A stretch of 64,000 nt of DNA from Bidens hawaiensis (Eukaryota > Streptophyta > Magnoliopsida > Asterales > Asteraceae): assembly GCA_021521415.1 (NCBI GenBank), contig JAIQDT010000833.1, positions 62,001 to 126,000 of the forward strand, given 5' to 3'. The notes under the pieces were generated by a model that was not told the origin of the DNA, ran no database searches, and worked only from the letters and a program-made list of their open reading frames with translations. Of the stretch, positions 34,761 through 45,143 are shown one piece after another. The translations under genes were made by a program, and so were the position numbers. Position 1 is the stretch's first letter; each line of letters begins with the position of its first letter.

Positions 34761-35505
34761 AAAAAAATATTAACTTTAAACCATATCTTAAAATCACGTC
34801 CATAAACTAATTATCAAAAGTATATAGAAATTCATATAACTTTCAATTTTACTGAATTAAACTTATCACTTTCCCACAACTTTATTGTAAATATAAAAAT
34901 AACTAGACGGGTGTCCGCGCGATACGAGTGTTTGAACACGTGCCCTTGTAAGAATTAAGGATGTTCATTGTTCGGTTTAAGAGTTTGAGACCGTTTAAAC
35001 GATCATCGATTTGGTTTTACGATTGGTTTTTTTTCCATAACTTTTGGTCATTCGATCAGTGTTTAAATTTTCAAACTGTAACGAACCGTTGGTCTCACAT
35101 GTTTAACTTAAAAACCGTTAAAACTCCTATATAACATGTTAAATTTTTTATTTGAAAAAACTATAGCAATATTATATACTCAAATTCAAAAGAATAAAAT
35201 TCTTGTTTTAATAATGTAATTTTTTTTACAAAAATATTAACGTATGAAAAAGTTTTGCTTGTTTAAGAATCATAAGGAAAGTTGGTTTAAAAATAATATA
35301 TGATTAAAGATTATAGGCAAACTTGAAAGTACTTTTTTTATTTAACAAAAATTAAAGATGAAAGATTGTATATATTTTAAAGAAATAAAACACAAATTTA
35401 TCCCTTTTATCACATACTTTATACACTAATAAAGATTTGCAAAACTTTTAAAAATTAAATGTTTAATTTGCTCCTCTGCTATATATTATGTATAGTATAG
35501 CTATA
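34761..35505. other. AT-rich spacer
   Basis: No gene. GACGGGTGTCCGCGCGATACG at 34908-34928 resembles a Helitron-type GC-rich terminal phrase, but no matching terminus was found. Confidence 0.35.
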
Positions 35506-36463
35506 TCTATCAATAATATATATAAACGAAAACCCTAAAATCCTATTTGTCGCGATGTGATCGCTCCCCCTTTTTATGGAAGCCACCAGATTGCTTGATT
35601 TTTAAATGGTGGCCTCTCATTGATTTAACCCAAATTCATGGGTATAAGTCTTACCAAAACAGAGAGCTCTTAAACGGGTTATAACATCTCATTAAACTAA
35701 AAATTAATCTTGCCAATTATTTGATATGAAAATCCTATAAAATAGGGATTTACTAAATTTAATATCTAATTTAAAAAGAAAAATATTTTATAATTAATAA
35801 ACAATTTTATAGTAAAAAATATAAACGGGTCATGGGTCACAAAACCCATATAGCTTTTAATCGGGTTATAACATATCATTTATTTATAAAACCCTTTCAT
35901 CATCAAACCATAAGTATATTATTAACTTTCTTACAATAAAAAAAATTAAAATCCAAAAACTAAATATTAAAAAACAAAAAATGTAAAACAACCATTTTCT
36001 TAAGTCATCAGATTGCTTTATTTGTAAATGAAGGTTTTCATGCATTTGACCCGAATTCATGGGTAAAGGTCTCACCAAACCTATATATATAACTTTTAAA
36101 TGGGTTATAGCATCTCATTATATTAAAAATTAATCTCATAAAATATTTGATATGAAAATCATATAAAATAGGGATATACTAAAAATTAATATCCTATTTT
36201 ATTTAAATAAAAGATATTATTTATAATTAAGAAAAAATTTATAATAAATAAAATAAACGGGTAATGGGTATCACCAAACCCAAACTGTTTTTAAACCGGA
36301 TTATAACATATCATTTATTTGTGAAACCCTTTTATCATCAAACCTCAAGTATATTAATTATTAACTTTCCTACAATAAATAAAATTAAAATCCAAATATA
36401 CATATATAAATATTAAAAACGAATAATAAAACAACCCCCGTAATACCGGGGGATAAAATCTAG
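35506..36463 (+). mobile_element. Non-autonomous Helitron 1 (958 bp)
   Basis: It begins TCTATCAATAATATATATAA and ends with a 6-bp-stem hairpin CCCCCG-TAATAC-CGGGGG (36435-36452) followed by ATAAAATCTAG. Termini TC...CTAG, the 3' hairpin and insertion between A and T are the Helitron signature. The body is two divergent copies of a roughly 475-base unit, each with GGGTTATAACATCTCATTA. It has no RepHel coding. A full-length relative is at 57238-58188. Confidence 0.85.
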
Positions 36464-37164
36464 TAATATATATAAACGAAAGCCTTTAAAAGCTCTCTGT
36501 TGTTCCCTAAATTCTCACAAATCACCAGAAAGCTTTATTTGTAAATGGAGGCTTCTTATGCATTTGACCCGAATTCACGGGTATGGGTCACACCAAACCC
36601 AGATAACTCTTAAACGGGTTATAACATCTCATTAAATTAAAAATCAATGTTACCAAATATTTGATGTGAAAAAATCCTATAAAATAGGATTATACTAAAA
36701 ATTAATATCCATTTTTTTAAAAAAAGATATTATTTATAATTAAGAAACAATTTTATAGTAAAAAAATAAGTGGGTCATGGGTCACCAAATCCAGATAGCT
36801 TTTAAGCGGGTTATAACATATCATTTATTTGTAAAACCCTTTCATCAACAAACCCTAATGGGGTGTTTAGGATTCCTTATTTTTTCCTTCTTGTAGCTTA
36901 TTAACTTTTATAGTTAAAAAGGTGTTGGGTAATATGAATTTTTTAAGTTTTTAAAGAAGGAAAAATAAGGTTTTGATAAGTTTGAAGGGAACAACTTATT
37001 AAAAGTAACTTATATAAGTCAAAAGAAGGTGCAAATAAGGAATGTCAAACATGGCCTAAATATATTATTAACTTTGTTAAAACAAAACAAAATTAAAATC
37101 CAAAAAATAACTATAAAAAATGAAAATGTAAAGTAACCCCCGTAATACGGGGGGTAAAACATAG
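36459..37164 (+). mobile_element. Non-autonomous Helitron 2, head-to-tail with Helitron 1
   Basis: Its start TCTAGTAATATATATAAACG overlaps the CTAG end of Helitron 1. It has a single body unit, a nested MITE (36859-37056) and a 3' hairpin CCCCCG-TAATA-CGGGGG (37137-37153) followed by TAAAACATAG, a slightly decayed terminus. It ends about 125 bases before the TATA box of the SAP gene. Confidence 0.75.
36859..37056. mobile_element. Tourist-like MITE nested in Helitron 2
   Basis: The ends TGGGGTGTTTAGGATTCC and, reversed, GGCCATGTTTGACATTCC enclose 198 bases. TAA is duplicated (36856-36858 and 37057-37059). The other Helitron copies show the empty site (CCCTAAGTATATTATTAAC near 57645), which proves the insertion. 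Confidence 0.88.
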
Positions 37165-37186
37165 TATTATATGTAGTATATAGATA

Positions 37187-37217
<31 letters not shown>

Positions 37218-37287
37218 TTGAAAACCATCCTTTCCTCGTTAAGATAGCTTGTACCTAAAGAAAGAAAATCAACCTCCTCACTTTGCC

Positions 37288-37295
37288 TATATAAA
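37288..37295 (+). promoter_or_regulatory. TATA box of the SAP gene
   Basis: TATATAAA lies 94 bases before the start codon. The leader that follows has a CT-rich stretch (37320-37364, repeats of CTTTT), a common feature of plant leaders. Confidence 0.65.
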
Positions 37296-37388
37296 TCCAC
37301 CAAAACCCTTTTCCTACTTCCAATTCCAATTTCCTTTTCTTTTCTTTTCTTTTCTTTTCTTTCTACACACAAATCACGCAAACACACG

Positions 37389-37796
37389 ATGAGATCTAAC
37401 ATGAACGACGCTGCTACAGCCTTCCAACCTTCCCAGCCGCCTCTCTGCGCCAACGGCTGCGGCTTCTTCACCTCCGCCGCCACCAACAACTACTGCTCCA
37501 AGTGCTTCCGTCACATCCAGTTCACGGCCTCCGCTAAAGCCGCCGTCGAGTTACTTGTAAACAAATTCACTCCTTCATCTTCCACGTCTGGACCGGAGAA
37601 GACTCCCAACCGGTGCTTAGTTTGCAATAAGAAGGTGGGTGTGGTCGGATTCAAGTGTAAGTGTGGAGATACGTTTTGCGGGAGTCATAGGTACCCGGAG
37701 AATCATGATTGTGGGTTTGATTTTAAGAAAACCGGTCGGGATAGCATTGCGAAGGCGAACCCGGTTGTCAAAGCTGATAAGGTGGACCGGATCTGA
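37389..37796 (+). CDS. SAP: A20/AN1 zinc-finger stress-associated protein (SAP), 135 aa
   Basis: A single uninterrupted exon, usual for plant SAP genes. The A20 finger has Cys20, Cys24, Cys36 and Cys39 (CANGCGFF...YCSKC). The AN1 finger spans about residues 76-112 with Cys76, Cys79, Cys90, Cys92, Cys97, His100, His106 and Cys108 (CLVCNKK, KCKCGDTFCGSH, ENHDCGFD). All ligands are present. It ends in a short basic tail. Plant SAPs are stress-induced and act through ubiquitin binding and E3-ligase-like activity. An alternative start at Met5 (37401) is possible, but 37389 is the first ATG. Helitron DNA ends just upstream of the TATA box, so distal control may have been remodelled. Confidence 0.95.
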   Translation: MRSNMNDAATAFQPSQPPLCANGCGFFTSAATNNYCSKCFRHIQFTASAKAAVELLVNKFTPSSSTSGPEKTPNRCLVCNKKVGVVGFKCKCGDTFCGSHRYPENHDCGFDFKKTGRDSIAKANPVVKADKVDRI

Positions 37797-38482
37797 AGAA
37801 TGAACCGGACGGTTTGTGGTGTAATTGGGGTTGGTGTAAGGTAGAATTGTTTTTCGTTTTGTTTTGTTATTTTTTTTTATAGATTTATTGGTTGTGGTGA
37901 CAATGACATAGTACTTAAACAAATGGGTGGTGATTTGATAATTTGTGGTGGCATATAATTGGATGGGTGTTTAGTGTTTACTTGTTTGATTTTACTTTCT
38001 TTTCATTCAACGTTATCATCTTTGGTGTTTTTGTGTATTGTAGGATGGTGGGTGCAACCAAAGACTAGGATAGATTTATTCAAAACTTTTAAAGTATAAC
38101 TATTATGTTTTGATAGGGTTATGTGTTTGCTTAGTTGTTTACTGAATTTGGAAGAATTATATGATTATGTTGTAAACCGTTTGATTAGTAAAATAAAAAG
38201 TTATTAATCTTCAACTGAACGAGTCCAAGGTGAACCTAAGATCATGTGGAATGTGGAGTTGGAACGGACGATGTTTTAGGCTCGAGTGGTTATGTGACAG
38301 GGAATGTTGCCCATGAAGAGGAAGAGTGGTTTTGTGAAGGAAATGTTGCCCGTCAAGAAGAATGGTTAGTCAATCAATTAGCCGAAGCGATTCAAGCTAG
38401 TTTTTTTTATTTTTATTTTTTTGAGGTTCTTTCTAACAAGTTTCAAGCCATGAGCTATTTGAACACCCATTGGATGCACAAG
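37797..38482. other. 3' flank of the SAP gene with an unrecognised ORF
   Basis: The 3' UTR probably runs to about 38000. An open frame from 38246 encodes an acidic peptide with an imperfect internal repeat (GNVAHEEEEWFCE and GNVARQEEWLV). It ends where the outer hAT element begins: the stop TAG is the first codon of the element's terminal repeat. I do not recognise it. Confidence 0.35.
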
Positions 38483-39593
38483 TAGAGGTGCAAATAGCGG
38501 TTAACCGGTGTTTAGGCTTTAAGTGAATAGTAGGACTAGTATTTGGTCAAATAGTCAAAACGGTCAATCTCAGCAACCAATTTTCATTTCTAATCGGTTT
38601 TGGAGAGAAACATAAGTATCAATAACCGGTGTAACCAATAGGTTAATAACTGAACCGGTTAACCTATAATTGGTTTTTCAAATAAAAAAAGTTTACTAAA
38701 ATGTAAATAAACTCACTTTATTACAATAAAAAAGGAAATTAAACGATAAATGCTATTAAAATAAAAAAGAAAAACGACAAACATTTTATTTGATCAAATA
38801 TGTTATTTCGTCTTCGATTAGTTTTAGTGGCAGGTTCTGAAAGGTACGGTTTACGATTGTGTGATTCTTAGCTTTCACCTCCTTACAACATTTGCCAAAT
38901 GAGCTCTTAAAGTGGAGTTTGACATCAGAAGCGGCCCGTGGGCCAGCGAAACAAGTTTGGCCTTTAGGTCAATATTTATTTAAGGCCTCCAAGTTCAAAA
39001 AATATTATATAGATATATTATAATGGGTAAAGTAAATTCAAAGTAATGTGTTGGTGTGATGGTATGCTTGGTTTATAGTAAAATATAGGTCCTAAGGTCA
39101 AAACTTGTAGTAAGCAAATTATTTTTTTCTTAACAATTGTCTTGAAATAGGCCACAAAATCTTATTTCGATTTAGGCCTGCACATTCGTTGAGCCGGCTC
39201 TGTTTGACATGGCTGAGAAACACCTTACAATTCTTGAAACGAGACCATTTAGAGTTGTCTAACATTAGACATAGCTTCGTGAAAAATTTCGGGATCTGTT
39301 TGCTTTTAGTGCTGACAAGAACATTTTCTTCATTTGCCATTTGAGTTAGAGATGTTCAACGAAACCGGTTCCTGGAACCGAACCGGTGGACCCGAACCGG
39401 TTCCTACCCGTTTTTTGTAGGAACCGGACCCTATCTGATTCAACCCGATGATCCGTGACCGGTTCTTGCATTTCTGAGTGGGGGCGGGTAGGAACCGGAA
39501 CCGAACCGGAACCGGTTCTGGAACCGAACCATCAGGAACCGGTTCCTAACCGGTTCTAGCCGTTGGATCGAATATAGCCGTTGGAAATCGTTT

Positions 39594-40671
39594 TGGGATG
39601 TACCTCATCGATGGAATTCCACTTGCATAATGTTTCAAAGTGCTTTGAAACAAAGAGAAACTTTACAAATGTTTCATTCTAGTCTTGCCGAGAATGATTT
39701 GGCAATCCCCTTTTCAAATGAGAAATGGGAAATTATCAATGACTTATCGACTTTTCTTGAAGTTTTTAAAACATCAACTACGAAACTATCGGGAACGTAT
39801 TATCCGACAAGTCCCTTGGTTCTTTCGGAGTTATTTTTAATCGTTAACAATCTTAAAGAATTTGAAAATAAAGTCCAATGTTTTCAAACATCATATTACC
39901 AATGAAGTTTGAATTAAAAAAATACTTTCTTGAATTGCCACCGGTTTTTACTTGCGCCGCCGCTTTAAACCCAATGTTAAATGTTACGGGGGTTGAATGT
40001 GTGATAGACGAAATTTTTTCAGCCTTAGATATGCATGAAGTTGACCCAAACTTTTCAACAGAGGCAAAAAATGATTTTAACTTGAATTTTAAATTTACGT
40101 ATGACTTTTATTTAAATAAATATGGGTCAAACATACACATGCCTATGCCGGGGGGGGGGGGTCTTCATCAAGTTCAAGTGCTACTAGAGTACGAGATCCC
40201 ATGATTATCCTTATGAACACCGTTCGCAACGTAACGGCTAAAAAACAAAGGGGTAACACCCCTTCAAGCGAACTAGGAAGGTATAGTGCAAATGATTACT
40301 CTACCGGTTTATCCGAAGAGGAATATGGCACTTTTGATGTTTTGGCTTGGTGGAAGGTAAAGGAAACCGAGTTTCCGATTCTTGCCACCATGGCCCGTGA
40401 TTTACTAACCGTCCAAGCTTCTACGGTAGCTTCGGAATCCGTTTTTTCTCTTAGTGGCAGGGTAATGTCGGTGAGAAGAACAAGACTAAATTCGGAGTCG
40501 GTGGAGATGTGCATTTGCTTAAAGGATCACTTGGACTCAATCGATCGTATTCAACACGTAACCACTCTCGAAGATGAAACACCACTTGATGTTCGAGTGC
40601 ACGACGAACATGAAGGCATTTCTATAAGTAATTCTGAGGAAGAAGTCGCAACTGATGAATGTTCCCACTGA
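39594..40671 (+). pseudogene. hAT transposase, C-terminal half, frameshifted
   Basis: The order follows plant hAT transposases of the zinc-finger BED/RICESLEEPER type: RWNST motif, helical region with LSGTYYPTSPLVL, then MKFELKKYFLELPPVF and CAAALNPMLNV, and finally the dimerisation domain (DVLAWWKVKETEFPILATMA, VASESVFSLSGRV, ...RRTRLNSESVE, CLKDHL). Three frames are needed: a small deletion near 39895 and a frame slip in the 12-G run at 40150-40161 break it. The BED finger and the first catalytic region are absent, so it cannot act. Confidence 0.88.
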
Positions 40672-40985
40672 TGAGTATTCCTCATCAGTGGCAACCTTCA
40701 GTAGTTGTCATCAGTGGCAGCTTTCCCACTGATTCAACTGATGACTGTTCCCACTGATGAGTATTCCTCATCAGTGGCAGCTTTCCCACTGATGAGTATT
40801 CCTCATCAGTGGCAGTCTTCAGTAGTTGTGATCAGTGGCAACCTTCAGTAGTTGTCATCAGTGGCAACCTTCAGTAGTTGTCAACTTGTCATCAGTGGCA
40901 ACCTTCAGTAGTTGTCTTCAGTGGCAACCTTCAGTAGTTGTCTTCAGTGGCAAACATCTTCAGTAGTTGTCTTTTCTTCATCAGT
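40672..40985 (+). repeat. Minisatellite after the transposase gene
   Basis: About ten imperfect copies of two mixed units: CCTTCAGTAGTTGTCATCAG with TGGCAA, and TTCCCACTGATGAGTATTCC. Periods are about 26-35 bases. The TCATCAGT/ACTGATGA parts are complementary, so the array could form hairpins. Confidence 0.8.
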
Positions 40986-41317
40986 TAATTGTTTATTTTT
41001 ATGTTAATTGTTTTTTTTTATTTTTCATGTTATACAAATACGAATCGTAGTTTAGAATCCAAATCGCAAACGAAAAACGAAAAAAAAAAAAAATTTACAC
41101 TGTAACCGGTTGGAACCGGTTACGGTACAGGAACCGGGTTAGGAACCGGTAAGAACCGGTTAGATAGGTTAGGGGTCCGAGGGTGGGAGAACCGGTTCGG
41201 TTCCCTAACCGGTTCGAGCCTGGAACCGGTTTAAAAGGGGGTTTTGAATATAGGAACCGGTTAGGAACCGGTTCCGGTTCCTAGTCCCAAACCGTTTTGA
41301 ACATGCCTAATTTGAGT

Positions 41318-42012
41318 TGTGGGTTAAGCCTTGAGGGGATTGGGTAGCTTGTCCTGTGTTTAGTGTAATCAATGCTTAACACCTAATGCCTATCTATACT
41401 AACTTAGGGGTGGTCAAAAATTGGTTATTAACTTGTTAACTGGTTATTAATCTGATAAAAAAAATTGCTTTCGATTAACCGGTTCTTGCTATAAAATCTT
41501 AAAAACTGTTTCCTAACCTATGGTTTTTCCATATCCGAATTGGTTTCACCATTTTTTTTAATGCCTATGATGTAATTGGAGTATCCGATTATTAAAGGGT
41601 TTTGATTTTGGGCCGGCTTCGGTCTCGATTAACAGGTTACAATTTGCATCTTTATGCACGACATCACAAGAGCGAATAAAGGAATATGTTTGGGCTTTAC
41701 TTATTAGCTCATGTTTTTAACTATAACTATGAGGCCCAATATCAGCAGTTTCTTTTTGAAAAAAATATACATGTATTTTGGGCTCGGAAAGTAAGATGAG
41801 TAGAAGTTTAAATTTTTATCTTAAAAAGTAGGTCAACAACATTAAGTCACCCCATACACAGCAGACTCGTACTTTACATCTTTTTTAATCAACTTATTAT
41901 GAAACTTCTTAAGAGTTTGCATGGTAGTTTAATTGATTAGTTTATAATAATCCTCATGTAAAATAAGTTTCCATGAAAATTCAAAACCTTGTGGGCCAAG
42001 CAAGTGAACTAA
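41318..42012. other. Spacer: rest of outer hAT element and 5' flank
   Basis: 41318-41654 is the right part of the outer hAT element, with GGTTAACCGG-like motifs. 41655-42012 is AT-rich flank of the membrane protein gene. Confidence 0.45.
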
Positions 42013-42020
42013 TTTATATA
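42013..42020 (+). promoter_or_regulatory. TATA box of the membrane protein gene
   Basis: TTTATATA lies 60 bases before the ATG at 42080, suitable for a short leader. Confidence 0.5.
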
Positions 42021-42079
42021 ACCCATCAATGGATGCTTGATTATATTGTGATAATCGGAAGGAATGAGAACAAAGGGGG

Positions 42080-42598
42080 ATGAAAAACATAAGGATTCAC
42101 ACAATCCCACCACTTGTTTTATGTTTGATTACTTGTCTTTCGTTCTTATTGATTTTTGGTGTTTCTGGGTGGCAGTTTCTTGTTTTCTTGACCTTCATCA
42201 GTGCTTTAAGCTTTGTTATCAACAAAAGTTCAAGATCGGCTAGCGATGAGGACTTATTGGAGGTATTCATAAGCTCTTTCACATATGAGCACATAAAAAT
42301 CGAAAACAAAGTAGATAGTTGTTTTAAGATTGATAATAATCATGATGATGATCATGGTCATCATGATTATGATGATGGGTGCATAGATGTTGTGAAGGAA
42401 GTAGATACATGTTTTAATATTAATGATTATAATGATGATGGGCGCAAAGGGGCATCACATGGTGTTGAAGAAAATGAAGATTATTGGACTCAATTTGTTA
42501 ATGATGATCTCAAAAGAAGTGAAAGATTTATCGAAAGGAAAAAACAAAGATGGAGAGACGAGAAGGAAAGCGATCAAGATGAGATGAAGAACATATGA
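42080..42598 (+). CDS. Uncharacterised two-TM protein with Asp/His-rich tail, 172 aa
   Basis: A single-exon frame with a TATA box upstream. Residues about 10-28 and 30-48 are hydrophobic (PPLVLCLITCLSFLLIFGV and WQFLVFLTFISALSFVI), suggesting a membrane hairpin. The middle holds a repeated phrase (KVDSCFKI and EVDTCFNI), each followed by an Asp/His-rich run (DDDHGHHDYDD; NDYNDDG), and the end is highly charged and probably helical. I recognise no family. Plants have many such short acidic membrane proteins, often lineage-specific. The Asp/His clusters could bind metal, but this is only inference. No damage is seen. Confidence 0.65.
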   Translation: MKNIRIHTIPPLVLCLITCLSFLLIFGVSGWQFLVFLTFISALSFVINKSSRSASDEDLLEVFISSFTYEHIKIENKVDSCFKIDNNHDDDHGHHDYDDGCIDVVKEVDTCFNINDYNDDGRKGASHGVEENEDYWTQFVNDDLKRSERFIERKKQRWRDEKESDQDEMKNI

Positions 42599-43573
42599 TT
42601 TTATTTTCTTTGTTGCTTTTTTGTTATAGAATTTAAGGTCAGACTCCTAAATAAGCAATTATTCAAAATCGAAATAGTCGCTCGTTTGAAGAAATTCAAA
42701 GTCGAGCTCTTTATATTTTCTTTTTCTTTTATTTTACAAACTGGACATGTAAAATGTAATCTCCGAGTTTTTGACTGTGAGATTAGATGTTGAATTACAA
42801 AGTTTCTACTTTCTTACAATGTAAATTACTATGTGAAATATCTGTTAAGTTTTTTAATAATTTTGGAGCCTCTTACGTCTCAATCTAAAGCTAGCTGTGC
42901 CTATGCTATAGGACGAGGTAATACAATCGTCTCTACTATAATACCATTAACTAAACACGCACATACATGGCATTGTCTAGATGAATATACGTCATTGGTA
43001 ATTTGCTATAATAGACCACGAAGTTGACCATATGAATATTCTTGCTACAAAGAAAATCAGATAGCCTCTCGTTATTGGATTGTATAGTGTCTACTATTCT
43101 GGAAGTCATACCCAATAACGAGTAACATACAAGGAATTCATACGCCTCAAATATAATTCATTTAAAATTAAATAAAGTTCATTTCTTAATTTAAAAAAAA
43201 AAAAGGTAATTTCTGTCAAGATATATTTTTTAACAACTTTTGGACTACCTCAATATCATTAGACCAATTTTGGTCAGGATATTTAACAACATAAGACTTC
43301 GATTAAAATTGAAAATAAATGGATATGATATCAACAGTTTATAAACATTACTATACATCTAACAATTCAACTTGGAAGTCTTGAAGTAACCAGTATCCAA
43401 AAACTATATAAAAATGATAACTCATAAACCCAAATAGTTCACAAAAGTGTAAATCAAACCGTAATATAATACTACAATTGATTAGCCGGTATCACATTTT
43501 AGCCACCCAAAAAACAAATGACCTTCTTTGAACTCTGATGCATCTGGCTGCACTTATGGATATACTTGGTGGT
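42599..43573. other. Intergenic, AT-rich
   Basis: Convergent 3' flanks of the membrane protein and cornichon genes. There is an A run near 43190. No gene is supported. Confidence 0.45.
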
Positions 43574-45143
43574 CTACATTTCATCTTCTTCCAATGCATT
43601 ATAGATCATCCTACAATCACCACCAATACATTAGAACGGTCCAAATGGGCTACCACCGCCTAGACGATACGAAAAAAATGACAACAACACGACCACAACA
43701 CAGTCGGTGAACCCATTTTGATATTATTTTTTTTTCTCATAAAACTCCCCTTTTAAACCAAAGCTTATTTCAATCGAAACCCGTCTTTATTAAAACCAGA
43801 CAGATATTTTTTTTAGAAACGAACTGTTTTTACCCAAACGCAGTTTGACTATACTAAATGTTAGGGTAAAATGCATAAAAAATAACAAATTTTGGTGTAA
43901 GCTTCTAATAGTTGTCATGTTAATATGTTATGCTACAAGAATAATGAGATGTCATGGTAAACCAATAGATCCTAAACTACAAATACATATTATAAAGCAA
44001 TAGCTTATAATATACTAATATGGTCTACTTACCAAAATAAAGTGATGAATAGGAGGAATATGAGATGACCAAGTTTAAAAAGCCGCTGCTTTTTAGCCCC
44101 GTCGAGTTGGTTGAATATTTCTGTAACGTCAACAAGGTGTTGTCTCCGAGCATAGCTAGTAGCAACAATGTATTAGTTATATGACTAAAATGCCCTTTAC
44201 ACTTTAAAGGCTACCAAATGAAGAATCTTATGAAACCCAAAGCAATATATTTGATAAACGCAAAATGAAATTAATTCGTAGATGCTACAGAAAGACTTAC
44301 AGTCTTGTATTATAGTAGAGGCACGGGGCAGACAGAATAAACATCATCCAATGCCCGGTCACAAGATACAACAAGCATAGCACACCTTGTGTGATAAATT
44401 CTGGTAAAGTCATATTGTTTATCCGCGATGCGGAGTCATAAGGATTAAGGTAATCAAACTCTAAATCCGCAAGGCATATAAGCTGCAAAAGAAGGACACT
44501 TAGTTTCATAATTCAAAGCATGATGAGGGATTGATAACTCGAATGGTTGACTCGTTTGTAGATTAGTGGGAATACGGGAATTATTTTATTACTTTAGATT
44601 GTCGGTTTTATTCTTTTTTAAACCATAAGAACTTGTTACTATAAAATTCACATAACCCACCAATACCCTGTTAACCAACAGAATTAGGTAAATTGCAATT
44701 TGTGTTAGCTAGTGGCATCTAAGAGACTATAACATCAAACTAATTCTTTGTTTTAAAAAAGTCTAGAATATTAGTCATTAAGAGTTAAGACAAGTTTACC
44801 ATTTTGATTACATTTTCTATTTTGTTTTAATATCAAAGTTGGTATGAAAGTTACTTTTCAGTTACTAGAAGTACCTTTATTAGCTCATTTGTGATGTTTG
44901 TGACATTTTTAATGTTATACATTCATGAATGAAAACACCTATGAATGCATGCATAATTCAGCAATAAAATCTATATAACCCTAATTTCAATCTATCATAT
45001 CATGACTCACATGCACAATCAAATAATAAAATCACCAACCTAGAATTAAACAGTGTAACAATTAAAATCACCTGATAAACAACAATAACGAGGATAGCGA
45101 TGAGGATAAAGAAAAATAGTAGCCATGAAAGTGTATCCCACAT
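43574..45143 (-). CDS. CNIH: Cornichon family protein (ER cargo receptor), 137 aa, 4 exons
   Basis: Minus-strand exons: 45143-45072, 44482-44301, 44155-44033, 43610-43574. All introns are GT-AG and phases fit, giving 414 bases. The protein starts [20 protein letters not shown] (first membrane segment), continues [20 protein letters not shown], the cornichon signature, then [40 protein letters not shown] and a final [12 protein letters not shown]. Length equals that of plant CNIH4-type proteins. Cornichons ride in COPII vesicles and select membrane cargo for export from the ER. The last exon is only 12 codons. The second and third introns are moderate and the first is 589 bases. No damage is seen. 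Confidence 0.95.

Larger units (their letters stand above)
39347..41309 (+). mobile_element. Inner hAT element with decayed transposase, perfect 8-bp target duplication
   Basis: The ends TAGAGATGTTCAACG and, reversed, TAGGCATGTTCAAAACG pair. ATTTGAGT flanks both sides exactly (39339-39346 and 41310-41317). About 200 bases at each end are crowded with GGAACCGGTTCC-type palindromes. The N-terminal half of the transposase gene is deleted. Confidence 0.9.
38483..41654. mobile_element. Outer hAT-like element (3.2 kb) holding a second hAT element
   Basis: The ends TAGAGGTGCAAATAG (left) and TAAAGATGCAAATTG (right, reversed) pair. Flanks TGCACAAG (38475-38482) and TGCACGAC (41655-41662) match at six of eight bases, a decayed 8-bp duplication. 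GGTTAACCGG-type palindromes lie near both ends. Its own coding is not recognised; the transposase inside belongs to the inner element. Confidence 0.6.

Noticed and set aside
37019..37489. 156-codon minus-strand ORF
   Set aside because: It runs antisense through the SAP start, its leader and the Helitron end, with an Ile run from an ATT microsatellite.
40672..40985. CRISPR-like array
   Set aside because: Repeats and spacers vary together, spacing is irregular and the context is a plant hAT element. It is a minisatellite.
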